A DNA stretch of 15,606 bases from Bacteroidota bacterium (GCA_018267355.1 JAFDYP010000578.1:1-15606), one strand, 5' to 3'; shown: positions 6,306 through 12,790, counted from the stretch's first letter. The notes: generated from the sequence alone by a model not told the origin. Made by a program: numbers and translations.

Positions 6306-6762
6306 CCTTTAACTCCTGACGGCCATAGCTGGCCTGTATCTCTGATAGATCCATATGACGGCAGTGTGCCAGGCGGAGGTGCCGGATAGGCGGTCCGGCC
6401 TTCCCCAGTCTGAAATGATAGGATACCTCGCGCCATAGGCCGGGGTAAAACAGGATACTACCCAGCGCAGGCAAAAGACAAGCGGGGCTACGGTTACCAT
6501 TACCGATCATGTAGAACTGCATGCGCAGCTCATCTGCCTCGGTCATATCATAACCCAGCACGATGTGCTTCATATCATGATCTGCAAAGAAAGGCAATAG
6601 CTCGTAGCCCTTGCGGTCCAGCGTATCAGCTATCTCGCGGCCCACGGTGCCGGGCGGCAGCATACGCAGCTGAGCATGCGACTCAGTCAGCTTGTTTCCG
6701 CCGAATAGGCGACCAGCCATCAGGAAGCTGATGTCAATGAGTTTCATGAATGACCAGGGCAT
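6298..6762 (-). CDS. Coq4-like protein with HDxxHx11E metal motif
   Basis: A soluble protein of 154 residues, or 149 if the second ATG at 6745-6747 (MKLIDISF) is used. The most telling segment is FFADHDMKHIVLGYDMTEADELRMQ. H62, D63, H66 and E78 reproduce the HDxxHx11E zinc-site motif of the ubiquinone-biosynthesis protein Coq4 with exact spacing. The following NGNRSPACLLPALGS also resembles the Coq4 core. It is shorter than yeast or human Coq4 (over 260 residues). In eukaryotes Coq4 organises the coenzyme Q complex and has been linked to decarboxylation/hydroxylation of ring C1. Bacteroidetes generally use menaquinone, so the role here is open: quinone-related chemistry, lipid binding or another hydrophobic substrate. 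It is the last gene of a membrane-protein operon, its ATG separated by one base from the upstream stop. Its 3' end overlaps the thioredoxin-like gene by 8 bp, tail to tail. Confidence 0.72.
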   Translation of the reverse strand: MPWSFMKLIDISFLMAGRLFGGNKLTESHAQLRMLPPGTVGREIADTLDRKGYELLPFFADHDMKHIVLGYDMTEADELRMQFYMIGNGNRSPACLLPALGSILFYPGLWREVSYHFRLGKAGPPIRHLRLAHCRHMDLSEIQASYGRQELKVT

Positions 6763-6763
6763 G

Positions 6764-7234
6764 TTAGATTTCAGAGGTAGGCTCAGTGACGGGACAGAGT
6801 TCTTTCTCGTAGTTGCGCTTGTAGTAAAACACTGATACCGTACACGCGATGATGTAAGGAATAGAAAACAAGAAAATAGTCATCCAGATATCCTTGTCAT
6901 AAAACGCCCAAACGAGAAAGAGATAGATAGCCATATACAGCAGCCACTCGGATATAATGAAAGCCTGCCAGATACCGCCAGCGGTGGGTAGAGACGTACG
7001 CTGCCAGTAGCGGGTCAGGATCAGATGGATAATGGATAGTGCGATCTGGATAGGCCAGTACACTATATACATGATCATAGCGATGAGAAACACTACACCT
7101 TCCAGCCCTTTCACATCACCAGAATCGCAAAGGCTAATGGCAGTAACAACAAGGGGTATACCTATAAAGAAAATCAGGAACCCGGCGCCGAGTGAGGACA
7201 TCAGTGAGCGGGAGAAAACATTATTGAGATTCAT
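6764..7234 (-). CDS. Four-helix membrane protein of unknown function
   Basis: 156 residues starting MNLNNVFSRS. Four hydrophobic segments lie at about 14-33, 45-73, 91-111 and 117-137, followed by a short charged tail (YYKRNYEKELCPVTEPTSEI). No catalytic motif or family is recognised. The frame stays open far upstream, but that part lies in the coding sequence of the DUF1361 gene and reads as unnatural Ser/Cys-rich sequence. The ATG at 7232-7234, giving a 14-bp overlap with the upstream gene, is therefore the sensible start and suggests translational coupling. The Coq4-like gene begins one base after its stop, so the two are almost certainly co-expressed. Conserved loop residues such as YWPIQ and LTRYWQ might identify its family in a profile search. 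Confidence 0.75.
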   Translation of the reverse strand: MNLNNVFSRSLMSSLGAGFLIFFIGIPLVVTAISLCDSGDVKGLEGVVFLIAMIMYIVYWPIQIALSIIHLILTRYWQRTSLPTAGGIWQAFIISEWLLYMAIYLFLVWAFYDKDIWMTIFLFSIPYIIACTVSVFYYKRNYEKELCPVTEPTSEI

Positions 7235-7880
7235 AGTCTGCGTTTTGATGGTGAGATAAATAAAAGACGGCATAGCTGAGCGTGAGCAGGAGCCCGATGA
7301 TGACGGTGACCTGTAGCGGCTGCGGATGACTAAATGGATGTACCAGCTCCATGAGTGAGCGGCGCAGTAGATAGATGGGGCGGAAGAAAACATCCCAGCT
7401 ATTCCAGCGCAGGAACCGGCCCAGGTAGATGCCGTATCCCGCGCTGAGAAATAGGACTGGCAGGGCGATCCAGAGTTTTCGGGGTGCAAAGTGGTCTTTG
7501 AGTTTATGATGAATCTGACGTACCGAGAGGAGCGAGAGCAGCAGACCGAGCCAGGCATAGCTGCTCACGAGCAGCACATCATACCAGAATGGTATCATTA
7601 CCCGCTGGCGCAGGTGCAGGAGGTCTGTGATGATATAGGGGCCATTGGGCAGAAAGAGGATCCACAGCGCCAGTATGCCCATAGCGCTGATGGCCTGCCG
7701 GCGGAGGTCGTGCACGGCGAATAGCTGCGCAAGGATATACGGCACCCAGGCCAGGATGAGGTTCCATACCAGGAAGCGGAAAGAGATAGTATCTGACAGG
7801 TGCATACGTAGTACCTCCATGCCGACACAGAAAGCGCTGAAGAACACCAGCGCGAGTGTTATTTTATTTTGGTTGTTCAT
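7221..7880 (-). CDS. DUF1361 family integral membrane protein
   Basis: 219 residues with about six to seven transmembrane segments. It carries the hallmark DUF1361 stretches: ILFLPNGPYIITDLLHL (74-90) and GRFLRWNSWDV (154-164), both conserved polar motifs at membrane edges. The family is widespread in bacteria but functionally uncharacterised. It lies 19 bp downstream of the DUF4173-like gene and overlaps the next membrane protein gene by 14 bp, in the middle of a six-gene minus-strand operon. The conserved Asn/Asp/Arg residues inside the membrane suggest transport or lipid-head-group handling, but that is speculation. The start ATG at 7878-7880 gives a typical short cytoplasmic N terminus (MNNQNK) before the first helix. 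Confidence 0.82.
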   Translation of the reverse strand: MNNQNKITLALVFFSAFCVGMEVLRMHLSDTISFRFLVWNLILAWVPYILAQLFAVHDLRRQAISAMGILALWILFLPNGPYIITDLLHLRQRVMIPFWYDVLLVSSYAWLGLLLSLLSVRQIHHKLKDHFAPRKLWIALPVLFLSAGYGIYLGRFLRWNSWDVFFRPIYLLRRSLMELVHPFSHPQPLQVTVIIGLLLTLSYAVFYLSHHQNADYESQ

Positions 7881-7899
7881 GTTGTCTCTGGTTTTAGCG

Positions 7900-9468
7900 T
7901 TAGCGGAGGGAGACCGGGCAGGTGAGCTGATGCGTGCGGATCATTTCTTTGATCGCCGTCAGGTTGCGATCCTTGCTGATGCAGGTGCTCTGCCAGTCGT
8001 GCCGGCCATAGTTGCGATCGAGATAGAGATAGTTTGACCAGAGCGCCTTTTTGATCTCTATATTTGGATCGGCTATGGTCTCCATGATGGCCTCTGCATT
8101 GGGGGCCGTGACAGCCACTGCTACCTGTACGGAGTCTTCCCGGGTTTTGAGGGATTTGTTTTCTACTATGTAGAACCGGAATAGCTGTGCCAGATTGGCG
8201 TGGCTGAGATTGACCATGTACTGCTGGTCTATCTCCATTTTTTTATCCTCCTGAAAGTGGCTGATATTAAAGTCTGCTATCACCGTATCCCAGTCTACCG
8301 GCACGGCTGCGATCAGCAGGGCATACATGATCCACGCATTCTTGCGAAAGAGAAACCAATTGTTTTTAGCCTGTAGTATCTTGATAAAGGTCGTGACGAG
8401 GCCCGCGATGCAAAGTGCGAGATAGACGTAGACGCCGATACGTTTGTGCGTGAGGCCGTAGCTGGCGATATAGGAGTAGTTGCGATAGCAGGTGGAGAGC
8501 ACGAGGATGATATTCTGCGCGATCCATAGATGCGCGAGCAGTTTGAGCCATTTATTTCCCCCATAGAAATTGAGATAGCCGCGGAAGTAGAAAAGAATGA
8601 TGCTGATAGCAAGGATAATAGAGAGGATCAGCGCATTGGTACCATTGTGCAGAAACTGGGCATAGGTGATGCCCGCAGGCACGCGGTGTGCGATGCCGAG
8701 ATAGTAAACGTCGAGGCCGTTGACCACTGACAACAGGCCATTGAGCAGGATGAGGAGCAGCACGCCGGTGTAGACGAGGTTATCTGCATTAGCAAACTGA
8801 GATAAGCTATCCTGCTCCTCTGTGATGACAGCGAGGTCATCAGGTGTGGTGTGATCGCGGCGCTGTATGCTGTCAGCTATGCGCTGCCGGAAGAAGCCAT
8901 ACATGAGCAGGAAACCGCCGATGGTGAAAAGCACCCACCCGGCAGACAGCCAGTCGAAGTTGATGCGGCTGGCAAGCTGGTCAAAGATGGGATTGCTCTC
9001 GCGGTAGATAAAGAAGAAGACAAAAAAGATGACCACAGGGATGATGGCGAGGAGTACTTTCTGGATGGCGCGGCTTTCTGTGCTATTCTCCCGTGGAGAG
9101 GTGATGCGCATGATAAAATCAGAGGCCATAAAGATGACCACGCAGCACATGGAGAAAAACGACTGCAGCCAGGCGATGATAAAAGACGACTCTGGATCCA
9201 TACTGAAACCTGCAAGGGCTACGAGTGAGATCACATTGGCTACGTACGGCAGGGTGGTACCGTACCAAAACACAAAAAACGAAGACACGATACACCCCGC
9301 CGCCGCAGCTATAAAGGTGAGCCGCCGTAGCAGGGCCGCATCCCGCACGAGCAGCAGTATGATGAGCAGTATGTCAAAGATGAAATAATTGATGCCGGCA
9401 GATTGCCGGTAAAAGAGGAAACTCCAGGCCGCCGTAGCCACGAGGATAGGGACGTCATTTCTTTTCAT
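7900..9468 (-). CDS. DUF4173-like (DUF4153-related) polytopic membrane protein
   Basis: A 522-residue protein with about 12 predicted transmembrane helices up to residue 393 and a soluble tail of about 125 residues. Features seen in DUF4173/DUF4153 proteins include the central LLNGLLSVVNGLDVYYLG (241-258), followed by GITYAQFLHNGTNALILSIILA (266-287), which resembles the usual Y-A-x-F-x-x-x-G-x-x-x-L block. The segment YGLTHKRIGVYVYLALCIAGL (337-357) also matches in style. The C-terminal tail after the last helix (DWDTVIADFNI ... KSLKTREDSVQVAV ... RNYGRHDWQS) is probably periplasmic. The family has no established biochemical role. It follows the 67-residue small protein gene by 53 bp, with no terminator between, and precedes the DUF1361 gene by 19 bp. 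A second-sized membrane protein beside DUF1361 suggests these act together in the envelope. Confidence 0.75.
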   Translation of the reverse strand: MKRNDVPILVATAAWSFLFYRQSAGINYFIFDILLIILLLVRDAALLRRLTFIAAAAGCIVSSFFVFWYGTTLPYVANVISLVALAGFSMDPESSFIIAWLQSFFSMCCVVIFMASDFIMRITSPRENSTESRAIQKVLLAIIPVVIFFVFFFIYRESNPIFDQLASRINFDWLSAGWVLFTIGGFLLMYGFFRQRIADSIQRRDHTTPDDLAVITEEQDSLSQFANADNLVYTGVLLLILLNGLLSVVNGLDVYYLGIAHRVPAGITYAQFLHNGTNALILSIILAISIILFYFRGYLNFYGGNKWLKLLAHLWIAQNIILVLSTCYRNYSYIASYGLTHKRIGVYVYLALCIAGLVTTFIKILQAKNNWFLFRKNAWIMYALLIAAVPVDWDTVIADFNISHFQEDKKMEIDQQYMVNLSHANLAQLFRFYIVENKSLKTREDSVQVAVAVTAPNAEAIMETIADPNIEIKKALWSNYLYLDRNYGRHDWQSTCISKDRNLTAIKEMIRTHQLTCPVSLR

Positions 9469-9521
9469 AATAATGGTTGTGTTTTGGTTTAGGTAGAGTG
9501 ATGCTTCATGCAGGGGTGGGT

Positions 9522-9725
9522 TTAGTCGTTATAAAAAACTCCGAGCAGCGTGTGCAGGGTGCTGGCCAGGAGCATTTTCCTTTTCAGTTCTTTGTCATCA
9601 TGGAGGTTGCGTGTTTCTTCTTTCTGCGGAGCAGTATGACGCGCATGCCTGAGCGACTGCTGCAGCGCACGGCGGGTCCACTGCAGCGCAGTGAGGGTCA
9701 CGATCATTTTTGCGAAGCGGAACAT
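9522..9725 (-). CDS. Small 67-residue protein of unknown function
   Basis: A short frame begins with the ATG at 9723-9725, one base after the stop of the upstream membrane protein gene, an arrangement typical of coupled translation. The product (MFRFAKMIVTLTAL ... LLGVFYND) is basic and Arg/His/Lys-rich in the middle, with amphipathic ends and no clear membrane helix or known motif. The frame is also open upstream, but there it overlaps the neighbouring gene and reads unnaturally. The same stop-N-ATG layout recurs at the Coq4-like gene, which supports the call. It fills what would otherwise be a gap of about 260 bp inside the operon. It may be a small accessory subunit or regulator of the membrane proteins. 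A non-coding origin cannot be excluded. Confidence 0.5.
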   Translation of the reverse strand: MFRFAKMIVTLTALQWTRRALQQSLRHARHTAPQKEETRNLHDDKELKRKMLLASTLHTLLGVFYND

Positions 9726-9726
9726 A

Positions 9727-10227
9727 TCAGAAAACAGTATTGAGCCGCTCGATGCTGATGGTATGCTCCAGCCTGCGGATGCGGTCGCGCACAAACCAGA
9801 GCGGTATGATACCCACCACGCCAAAAGAGCAATCTACCAGCCGCCACCACACCGGTATGCCCCTCACCTCCCCCATCACAAAGGCGAAGGGCAAGATCAT
9901 GACGCAGGCTACCATGCCAAACTCTACCACCCAGACATTGCGCACCGGGTCGCGCAGGACGCCGATGAAGAGGACCGCTATCACTATGTGCGCAAAGGCG
10001 AGCCAGTCATAGCCGTAGAAGAGCATAGAGTTGCACTGATACAGGGCCTCGCGTACAGACATGAGATAGGCCTGTATCATGGTCCATGACTGCGGCACCA
10101 CACTGACCAGCCAGCTCACCCCCTCGCGCGCAGGCATAGCGGTGAGGCCACTGATGGTGAGCGATACCATAAAGAATACGATCATGTACCTGATCTGTCT
10201 GCGATAGCGGATTGTTTGCTTGTCCAT
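9727..10227 (-). CDS. Four-helix membrane protein of unknown function, first gene of operon B
   Basis: 166 residues. A basic N terminus (MDKQTIRYRRQIRY) precedes four hydrophobic segments at about 12-31, 74-91, 98-117 and 127-147, and the protein ends in a charged cytoplasmic tail (RDRIRRLEHTISIERLN). The 40-residue loop after helix 1 (MPAREGVSWLVSVVPQSW...) is probably outside. No known motif or family is recognised. It is the promoter-proximal gene of the minus-strand run 10227-6298. The ATG at 10225-10227 lies 9 bp from the operator-like repeat at 10237-10261, which is shared with the regulator operon. Its expression is therefore likely controlled by the adjacent winged-helix protein. It could be the sensor or core component of this operon, but the sequence itself gives no biochemical clue. 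Confidence 0.75.
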   Translation of the reverse strand: MDKQTIRYRRQIRYMIVFFMVSLTISGLTAMPAREGVSWLVSVVPQSWTMIQAYLMSVREALYQCNSMLFYGYDWLAFAHIVIAVLFIGVLRDPVRNVWVVEFGMVACVMILPFAFVMGEVRGIPVWWRLVDCSFGVVGIIPLWFVRDRIRRLEHTISIERLNTVF

Positions 10228-10236
10228 TTTATATTA

Positions 10237-10261
10237 TTTAAAAGCACTTTGTAATTCAAAG
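10237..10261 (-). promoter_or_regulatory. Operator-like 25-bp element, copy 1 (head of operon B)
   Basis: On the + strand it reads TTTAAAAG, CACTTTG, TAATT, CAAAG. It matches the copy at 11289-11313 at 22 of 25 positions. Its core ACTTTG-TAATT-CAAAGT (10246-10262) is a perfect 6-bp inverted repeat with a 5-bp spacer. On the minus strand TTACTTTG, a near-consensus -7 box, lies inside and beside the repeat, so a bound protein would block the promoter of operon B. Confidence 0.6.
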
Positions 10262-10270
10262 TAACAATGC

Positions 10271-10295
10271 AAAAAAACAGGAGGGTATGCCTCCT
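10271..10295 (-). terminator. Rho-independent terminator of the regulator operon
   Basis: On the minus strand a perfect 6-bp stem, AGGAGG and CCTCCT (+ strand 10279-10284 and 10290-10295) with a 5-nt loop, is followed one base later by seven T residues (10271-10277). It lies about 20 bp past the stop of the HTH_34-type regulator and just upstream of the operator of the next operon. It therefore separates the two transcription units. Confidence 0.75.
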
Positions 10296-10314
10296 CATTC
10301 GTTTGCCACCCGGC

Positions 10315-10614
10315 CTATTCGCTCTGGCGGATCATATCCTCCAGCGCCTTCAGGTGATGGTTAAACTCCATCTTGCCGAGCTTGGTCGCTACATAGGTCG
10401 TCTTGGTCTTCTTGCCTACAAATTCCTTTTTCACGGCGATATACTCCAGCTTCTCCAGTGCGGTGATGTGGCTGGCCAGGTTGCCATCGGTCACATTCAG
10501 CAGCTCCTTGAGCGTGAGGAAATCCACACTCGCATTGACCATGAGCGCCGACATGATGCCGAGCCTGATCCTGTTTTCGAATGCCTTATTTAACCTGTCT
10601 ATAAAATTTTTCAC
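10315..10614 (-). CDS. Winged-helix transcriptional regulator (HTH_34-like)
   Basis: A 99-residue single-domain DNA-binding protein of the MarR/ArsR-like winged-helix type, closest in style to Pfam HTH_34. Helix 1 begins FENRIRLGIMSALM (12-25). DFLTLKELLNVTDGNLASHITALEKLEYI (31-59) is the helix-turn-helix, with the T-D-G-N-L-x-x-H-I-x-x-L-E recognition helix characteristic of the family. VKKEFVGKKTKTTYVATKLGK (61-81) is the basic beta-wing. The chosen start is GTG (10612-10614), 12 bp after the stop of the upstream membrane protein gene; no ATG gives a complete first helix. It forms a two-gene operon with that membrane protein, ended by the hairpin at 10271-10295. The twin 25-bp elements upstream of this operon and of the next one make it the likely repressor of both. 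Its signal is unknown, as no ligand domain is present. Confidence 0.88.
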   Translation of the reverse strand: MKNFIDRLNKAFENRIRLGIMSALMVNASVDFLTLKELLNVTDGNLASHITALEKLEYIAVKKEFVGKKTKTTYVATKLGKMEFNHHLKALEDMIRQSE

Positions 10615-10626
10615 AGCACTATCTTC

Positions 10627-11289
10627 TTACCAGTACTTCTTCTCTTTTGGTTTGGCCTCGTACCTGATGTACATGATCAGTCCATATACTATGTGCAGCA
10701 CGCCAAAGCCGATAGCCCATAGTGTCACGCCATAGCCCAGGTACAGGCAGCCTATCAGCCCGAGTATGAGCTCTGATATGCCCAGCCAGCGCACCTCATC
10801 CAGCGTGTACTTGGAGCCATTGAGCAGGGCGAGGCCATAGAAGATCAGCGTAGCCGGCGGTATGATACCAAACCAATGATATTTGAATAGCAATATCAGG
10901 CAAAACAGTCCGCCTGTAGCGAGCGGGATGAACAGGTTGAACATAAACCTGAGCACGGAGAGATCCCAGATGCGCTGGCCGTCCTCTTTGGCCTTGCGGG
11001 CGGTGAAGTAGCTACCTACTGCCAGCGCGAGAAAGAGCGTAGCACCCGCATCTACAAAGCAGAAGGTATAAAAGTCCATATCCAGGTCTATGGGCAGGCG
11101 GTGTGCCAGCTCGCTATAGCCATAGCCGATACGCTGATTGACAAAGATGTAAAAGGCCGCAGCACCTGCCAGCGCAAAGAAACCCGCAAATACACCTGAC
11201 AAGCCGCTCAGGCTGAGAAACCTGCTGCTGCGCTCCATCATGGTCTTGATCTCGGCCAGCTGCTGCAAATGATCTGTTTTCTGACTCAT
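10627..11289 (-). CDS. Six-helix membrane protein paired with the winged-helix regulator
   Basis: 220 residues. A soluble amphipathic N terminus (MSQKTDHLQQLAEIKTMMERSSRF) precedes about six hydrophobic segments near 28-50, 76-96, 111-133, 140-157, 169-186 and 188-209, and a basic tail (EAKPKEKKYW) follows. Conserved-looking features are SRFLSLSGLSGVFAGFFAL at the first helix and GSKYTLDEVRWLGISELILGLI before the last pair. No enzymatic motif is seen. Similar membrane proteins next to a small winged-helix gene are common in Bacteroidetes, as far as I recall, but are uncharacterised. The N-terminal helix and direct co-transcription (12-bp gap) suggest it may sense an envelope or lipid signal and affect the regulator, a speculation. 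Expression starts from a near-perfect promoter at 11309-11339 overlapping the 25-bp element. Confidence 0.8.
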   Translation of the reverse strand: MSQKTDHLQQLAEIKTMMERSSRFLSLSGLSGVFAGFFALAGAAAFYIFVNQRIGYGYSELAHRLPIDLDMDFYTFCFVDAGATLFLALAVGSYFTARKAKEDGQRIWDLSVLRFMFNLFIPLATGGLFCLILLFKYHWFGIIPPATLIFYGLALLNGSKYTLDEVRWLGISELILGLIGCLYLGYGVTLWAIGFGVLHIVYGLIMYIRYEAKPKEKKYW

Positions 11290-11313
11290 TTAAAAGTACT
11301 TTGTACTGCAAAG
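11289..11313 (-). promoter_or_regulatory. Operator-like 25-bp element, copy 2 (regulator operon)
   Basis: Read on the + strand it is TTTAAAAG, TACTTTG, TACTG, CAAAG, differing from the copy at 10237-10261 only at element positions 9, 18 and 20. It contains CTTTG and CAAAG as inverted half-sites, and AGTAC-AAA-GTACT on the minus strand. It overlaps the -7 box and reaches the ATG, as expected for autorepression. Confidence 0.6.
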
Positions 11314-11339
11314 CTAATATTGAAATCCATACCTCCAAA
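11309..11339 (-). promoter_or_regulatory. Bacteroidetes-type promoter of the regulator operon
   Basis: On the minus strand, TTTG (11336-11339) is followed after exactly 19 bases by TAGCTTTG (11309-11316). This is a perfect match to the -33/-7 consensus TTTG-N19-TAnnTTTG. Predicted transcription would begin about 12 nt before the ATG, inside the operator-like element. Confidence 0.7.
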
Positions 11340-11370
11340 CCTTTCTTTCAAAAAAAATGTAAATGCGAAG

Positions 11371-11402
11371 TTTGCGGCATAGCGTTAGACTTTCTAAATT
11401 GG
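11371..11402 (+). promoter_or_regulatory. Promoter of the DUF962 gene
   Basis: TTTG (11371-11374), a 20-bp spacer, then TAAATTGG (11395-11402) matches the Bacteroidetes consensus with a single mismatch in the -7 box. The ATG follows at 11419. It is divergent from the regulator-operon promoter in the same 129-bp intergenic region. Confidence 0.6.
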
Positions 11403-11418
11403 GGTAAAATAGAGCGTC

Positions 11419-11760
11419 ATGGCAGAGAAAGAATACAAGACCTTCTGGAGCTTCTATCCCTACTACCTGAGAGAGCATAGCGACCCGGTGAACAGGACCC
11501 TGCACTTCATCGGTACGGGGCTGGTGATCGCGAGCTTTGTAGCTGGTCTGGTCACCATGCGGTGGTATTTCTTTGCGGCTATCCCATTCCTGGGTTATGG
11601 TTTCGCGTGGGTAGGGCACTTCTTTATAGAGAAGAACAAGCCGGCCACCTTCACCTATCCGCTGTGGAGCCTGGGGTCAGACTTTGTCATGTTCTGGCAT
11701 ATCCTGACCGGGCAGATACAGAAGCGGCTGGATGATGCGCACCAGGCTTCCGCGCGGTAA
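11419..11760 (+). CDS. DUF962 / Mpo1-like membrane protein
   Basis: 113 residues of the YGL010w/Mpo1 family. Typical elements are FWSFYPYYLREHSDPVNRTLHFIGTGL (9-35), with H20, N25, R26 and H29, and YGFAWVGHFFIEKNKPATFTYPLWSLGSDFVMF (60-92), with H67, E71 and the N-K-P-A-T-F turn. A further His, H94, lies in MFWHIL. Two to three membrane helices are present. The yeast homologue Mpo1 is an Fe(II)-dependent dioxygenase that removes one carbon from 2-hydroxy fatty acids in phytosphingosine breakdown, using such histidines. A comparable fatty-acid role here is inference, although sphingolipids and 2-/3-hydroxy fatty acids are common in Bacteroidetes. It appears monocistronic, with its own promoter and a possible weak terminator. 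Confidence 0.85.
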   Translation: MAEKEYKTFWSFYPYYLREHSDPVNRTLHFIGTGLVIASFVAGLVTMRWYFFAAIPFLGYGFAWVGHFFIEKNKPATFTYPLWSLGSDFVMFWHILTGQIQKRLDDAHQASAR

Positions 11761-11761
11761 G

Positions 11762-11796
11762 GCGAGGCACTAGCTGACCTCTGCACGCTATTTTTT
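11762..11796 (+). terminator. Possible weak terminator after the DUF962 gene
   Basis: GCGAGG (11762-11767) can pair imperfectly with CCTC and CGC (11778-11788). Six T residues follow at 11791-11796. The stem is interrupted, so termination is uncertain. Confidence 0.3.
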
Positions 11797-11929
11797 ACCT
11801 GCTTCTGTCTCATTTGTAGTATTGCGCCTTAATTAAATTCGCTTTTTGCGGATAATCTATAGTTTTATAATACTCCATTGTTCAGTCGCTGTGTATGTAA
11901 TCTTACGATGGAGAGATCGAATGCTATAG

Positions 11930-12778
11930 ATGAAGGAAGTCGTAATAACAAAAGCATCAGGTGAAAGAGTTCAATTTTCACCAGCCAAGCTGCAGAACTC
12001 TCTGAAGCGCGCCGGAGCAGATGAGGCGGCGATCAAAGCGATCGTGCAAAAGATAAAAGGCCAACTCTTTGAAGGGATCACCACAAAGGAGATCTATCAT
12101 ATGGCCTTTGACCTATTGAAGCATAAGACATCTGTCACAGCTGCTAAATACAAACTCAAGCATGGTATCATGGAGCTGGGGCCTAACGGCTTTGCATTTG
12201 AAAGATTCATGGCAGAAGTGCTCCGGGCCAAAGGCTTTGATGCATATATAGGGCAGATCGTACAGGGGCGGTGCGTCAGTCATGAAATAGATATCATAGC
12301 CAGGAAAAAGCAATGGCACTATATGATCGAGTGCAAGTTTCACAACAATCCGGGCTTTGTCTGTGATGTGAAGATCCCGCTCTATATCCACTCCAGGTTT
12401 CGTGATGTGACGGATGCCTGGGAAAAAGAGCCTGATCATAAAGGGGAATCTTATCAGGGCTGGGTGGTGACCAATACACGCTTCACCACTGATGCGATCC
12501 AATATGGCACCTGTGCGGGTCTGCACCTGCTAGGCTGGGACTATCCGGCCCAAGGCAGCCTGCGGGACCAGATAGATGAGACGGGCCTCTATCCACTGAC
12601 GTGCCTGACGACGCTGACAGCAGCGGAAAAGCAGGAGCTGATGGCAGCAGGACTCATCCTGGCCAGGGAGATACCCCAGCGGCAAGACAAGTTATCTCGT
12701 ATTGGCATCTCGCCGCAGCGGCTAGTGCATATCATGGCCGAGAGCGAATCGCTCTGCACCGGTGGACTTCACAGATAA
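11930..12778 (+). CDS. ATP-cone plus Mrr-type PD-(D/E)xK nuclease
   Basis: A 282-residue fusion. Residues 1-83 resemble an ATP-cone, the nucleotide-sensing domain of ribonucleotide reductases and NrdR (VVITKASGERVQFSPAKLQNSLKRAGA ... TTKEIYHMAFDLLK). Residues about 84-205 form an Mrr-like restriction endonuclease core: FERFMAEVLRAKGFDAYIGQIVQG, then HEIDIIARKKQWHYMIECKFH. D121 and E134-C-K136 supply the PD-(D/E)xK metal site, and E91 may be the helix Glu. VVTNTRFTTDAIQYGTCAGLHLLGWD matches the family's distal TNTxFT block. The C terminus (LSRIGISPQRLVHIM) may be a helix-hairpin-helix-like DNA-binding segment. No methylase or helicase is adjacent, so it may be a modified-DNA (type IV-like) nuclease, or a DNA-repair or stress enzyme gated by nucleotide level. 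A PAP2 phosphatase gene follows by 12 bp. Confidence 0.85.
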   Translation: MKEVVITKASGERVQFSPAKLQNSLKRAGADEAAIKAIVQKIKGQLFEGITTKEIYHMAFDLLKHKTSVTAAKYKLKHGIMELGPNGFAFERFMAEVLRAKGFDAYIGQIVQGRCVSHEIDIIARKKQWHYMIECKFHNNPGFVCDVKIPLYIHSRFRDVTDAWEKEPDHKGESYQGWVVTNTRFTTDAIQYGTCAGLHLLGWDYPAQGSLRDQIDETGLYPLTCLTTLTAAEKQELMAAGLILAREIPQRQDKLSRIGISPQRLVHIMAESESLCTGGLHR

Positions 12779-12790
12779 ATCGCCTGGCCT

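Noticed and set aside
6323..6336. GGCCA-TAGC-TGGCC hairpin as terminator of the thioredoxin-like gene
   Set aside because: It is inside the Coq4-like coding region and has no T-run on either strand.
7235..7558. Upstream extension of the four-helix protein at 6764-7234 to about 264 residues
   Set aside because: The extra part overlaps the DUF1361 gene in another frame and is Ser/Cys/Arg-rich. The ATG at 7232-7234 gives a normal membrane protein and a coupling overlap.
8851..9228. Plus-strand frames opposite the DUF4173-like gene (also 9029-9388 and 8530-8730)
   Set aside because: Shadows of the minus-strand membrane gene: Asp/Glu/Lys-rich translations are the expected complement of hydrophobic codons.
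9726..9824. Upstream extension of the 67-residue small protein to 100 residues
   Set aside because: The extension lies inside the coding region of the preceding membrane protein and reads unnaturally. The internal ATG one base after that gene's stop is preferred.
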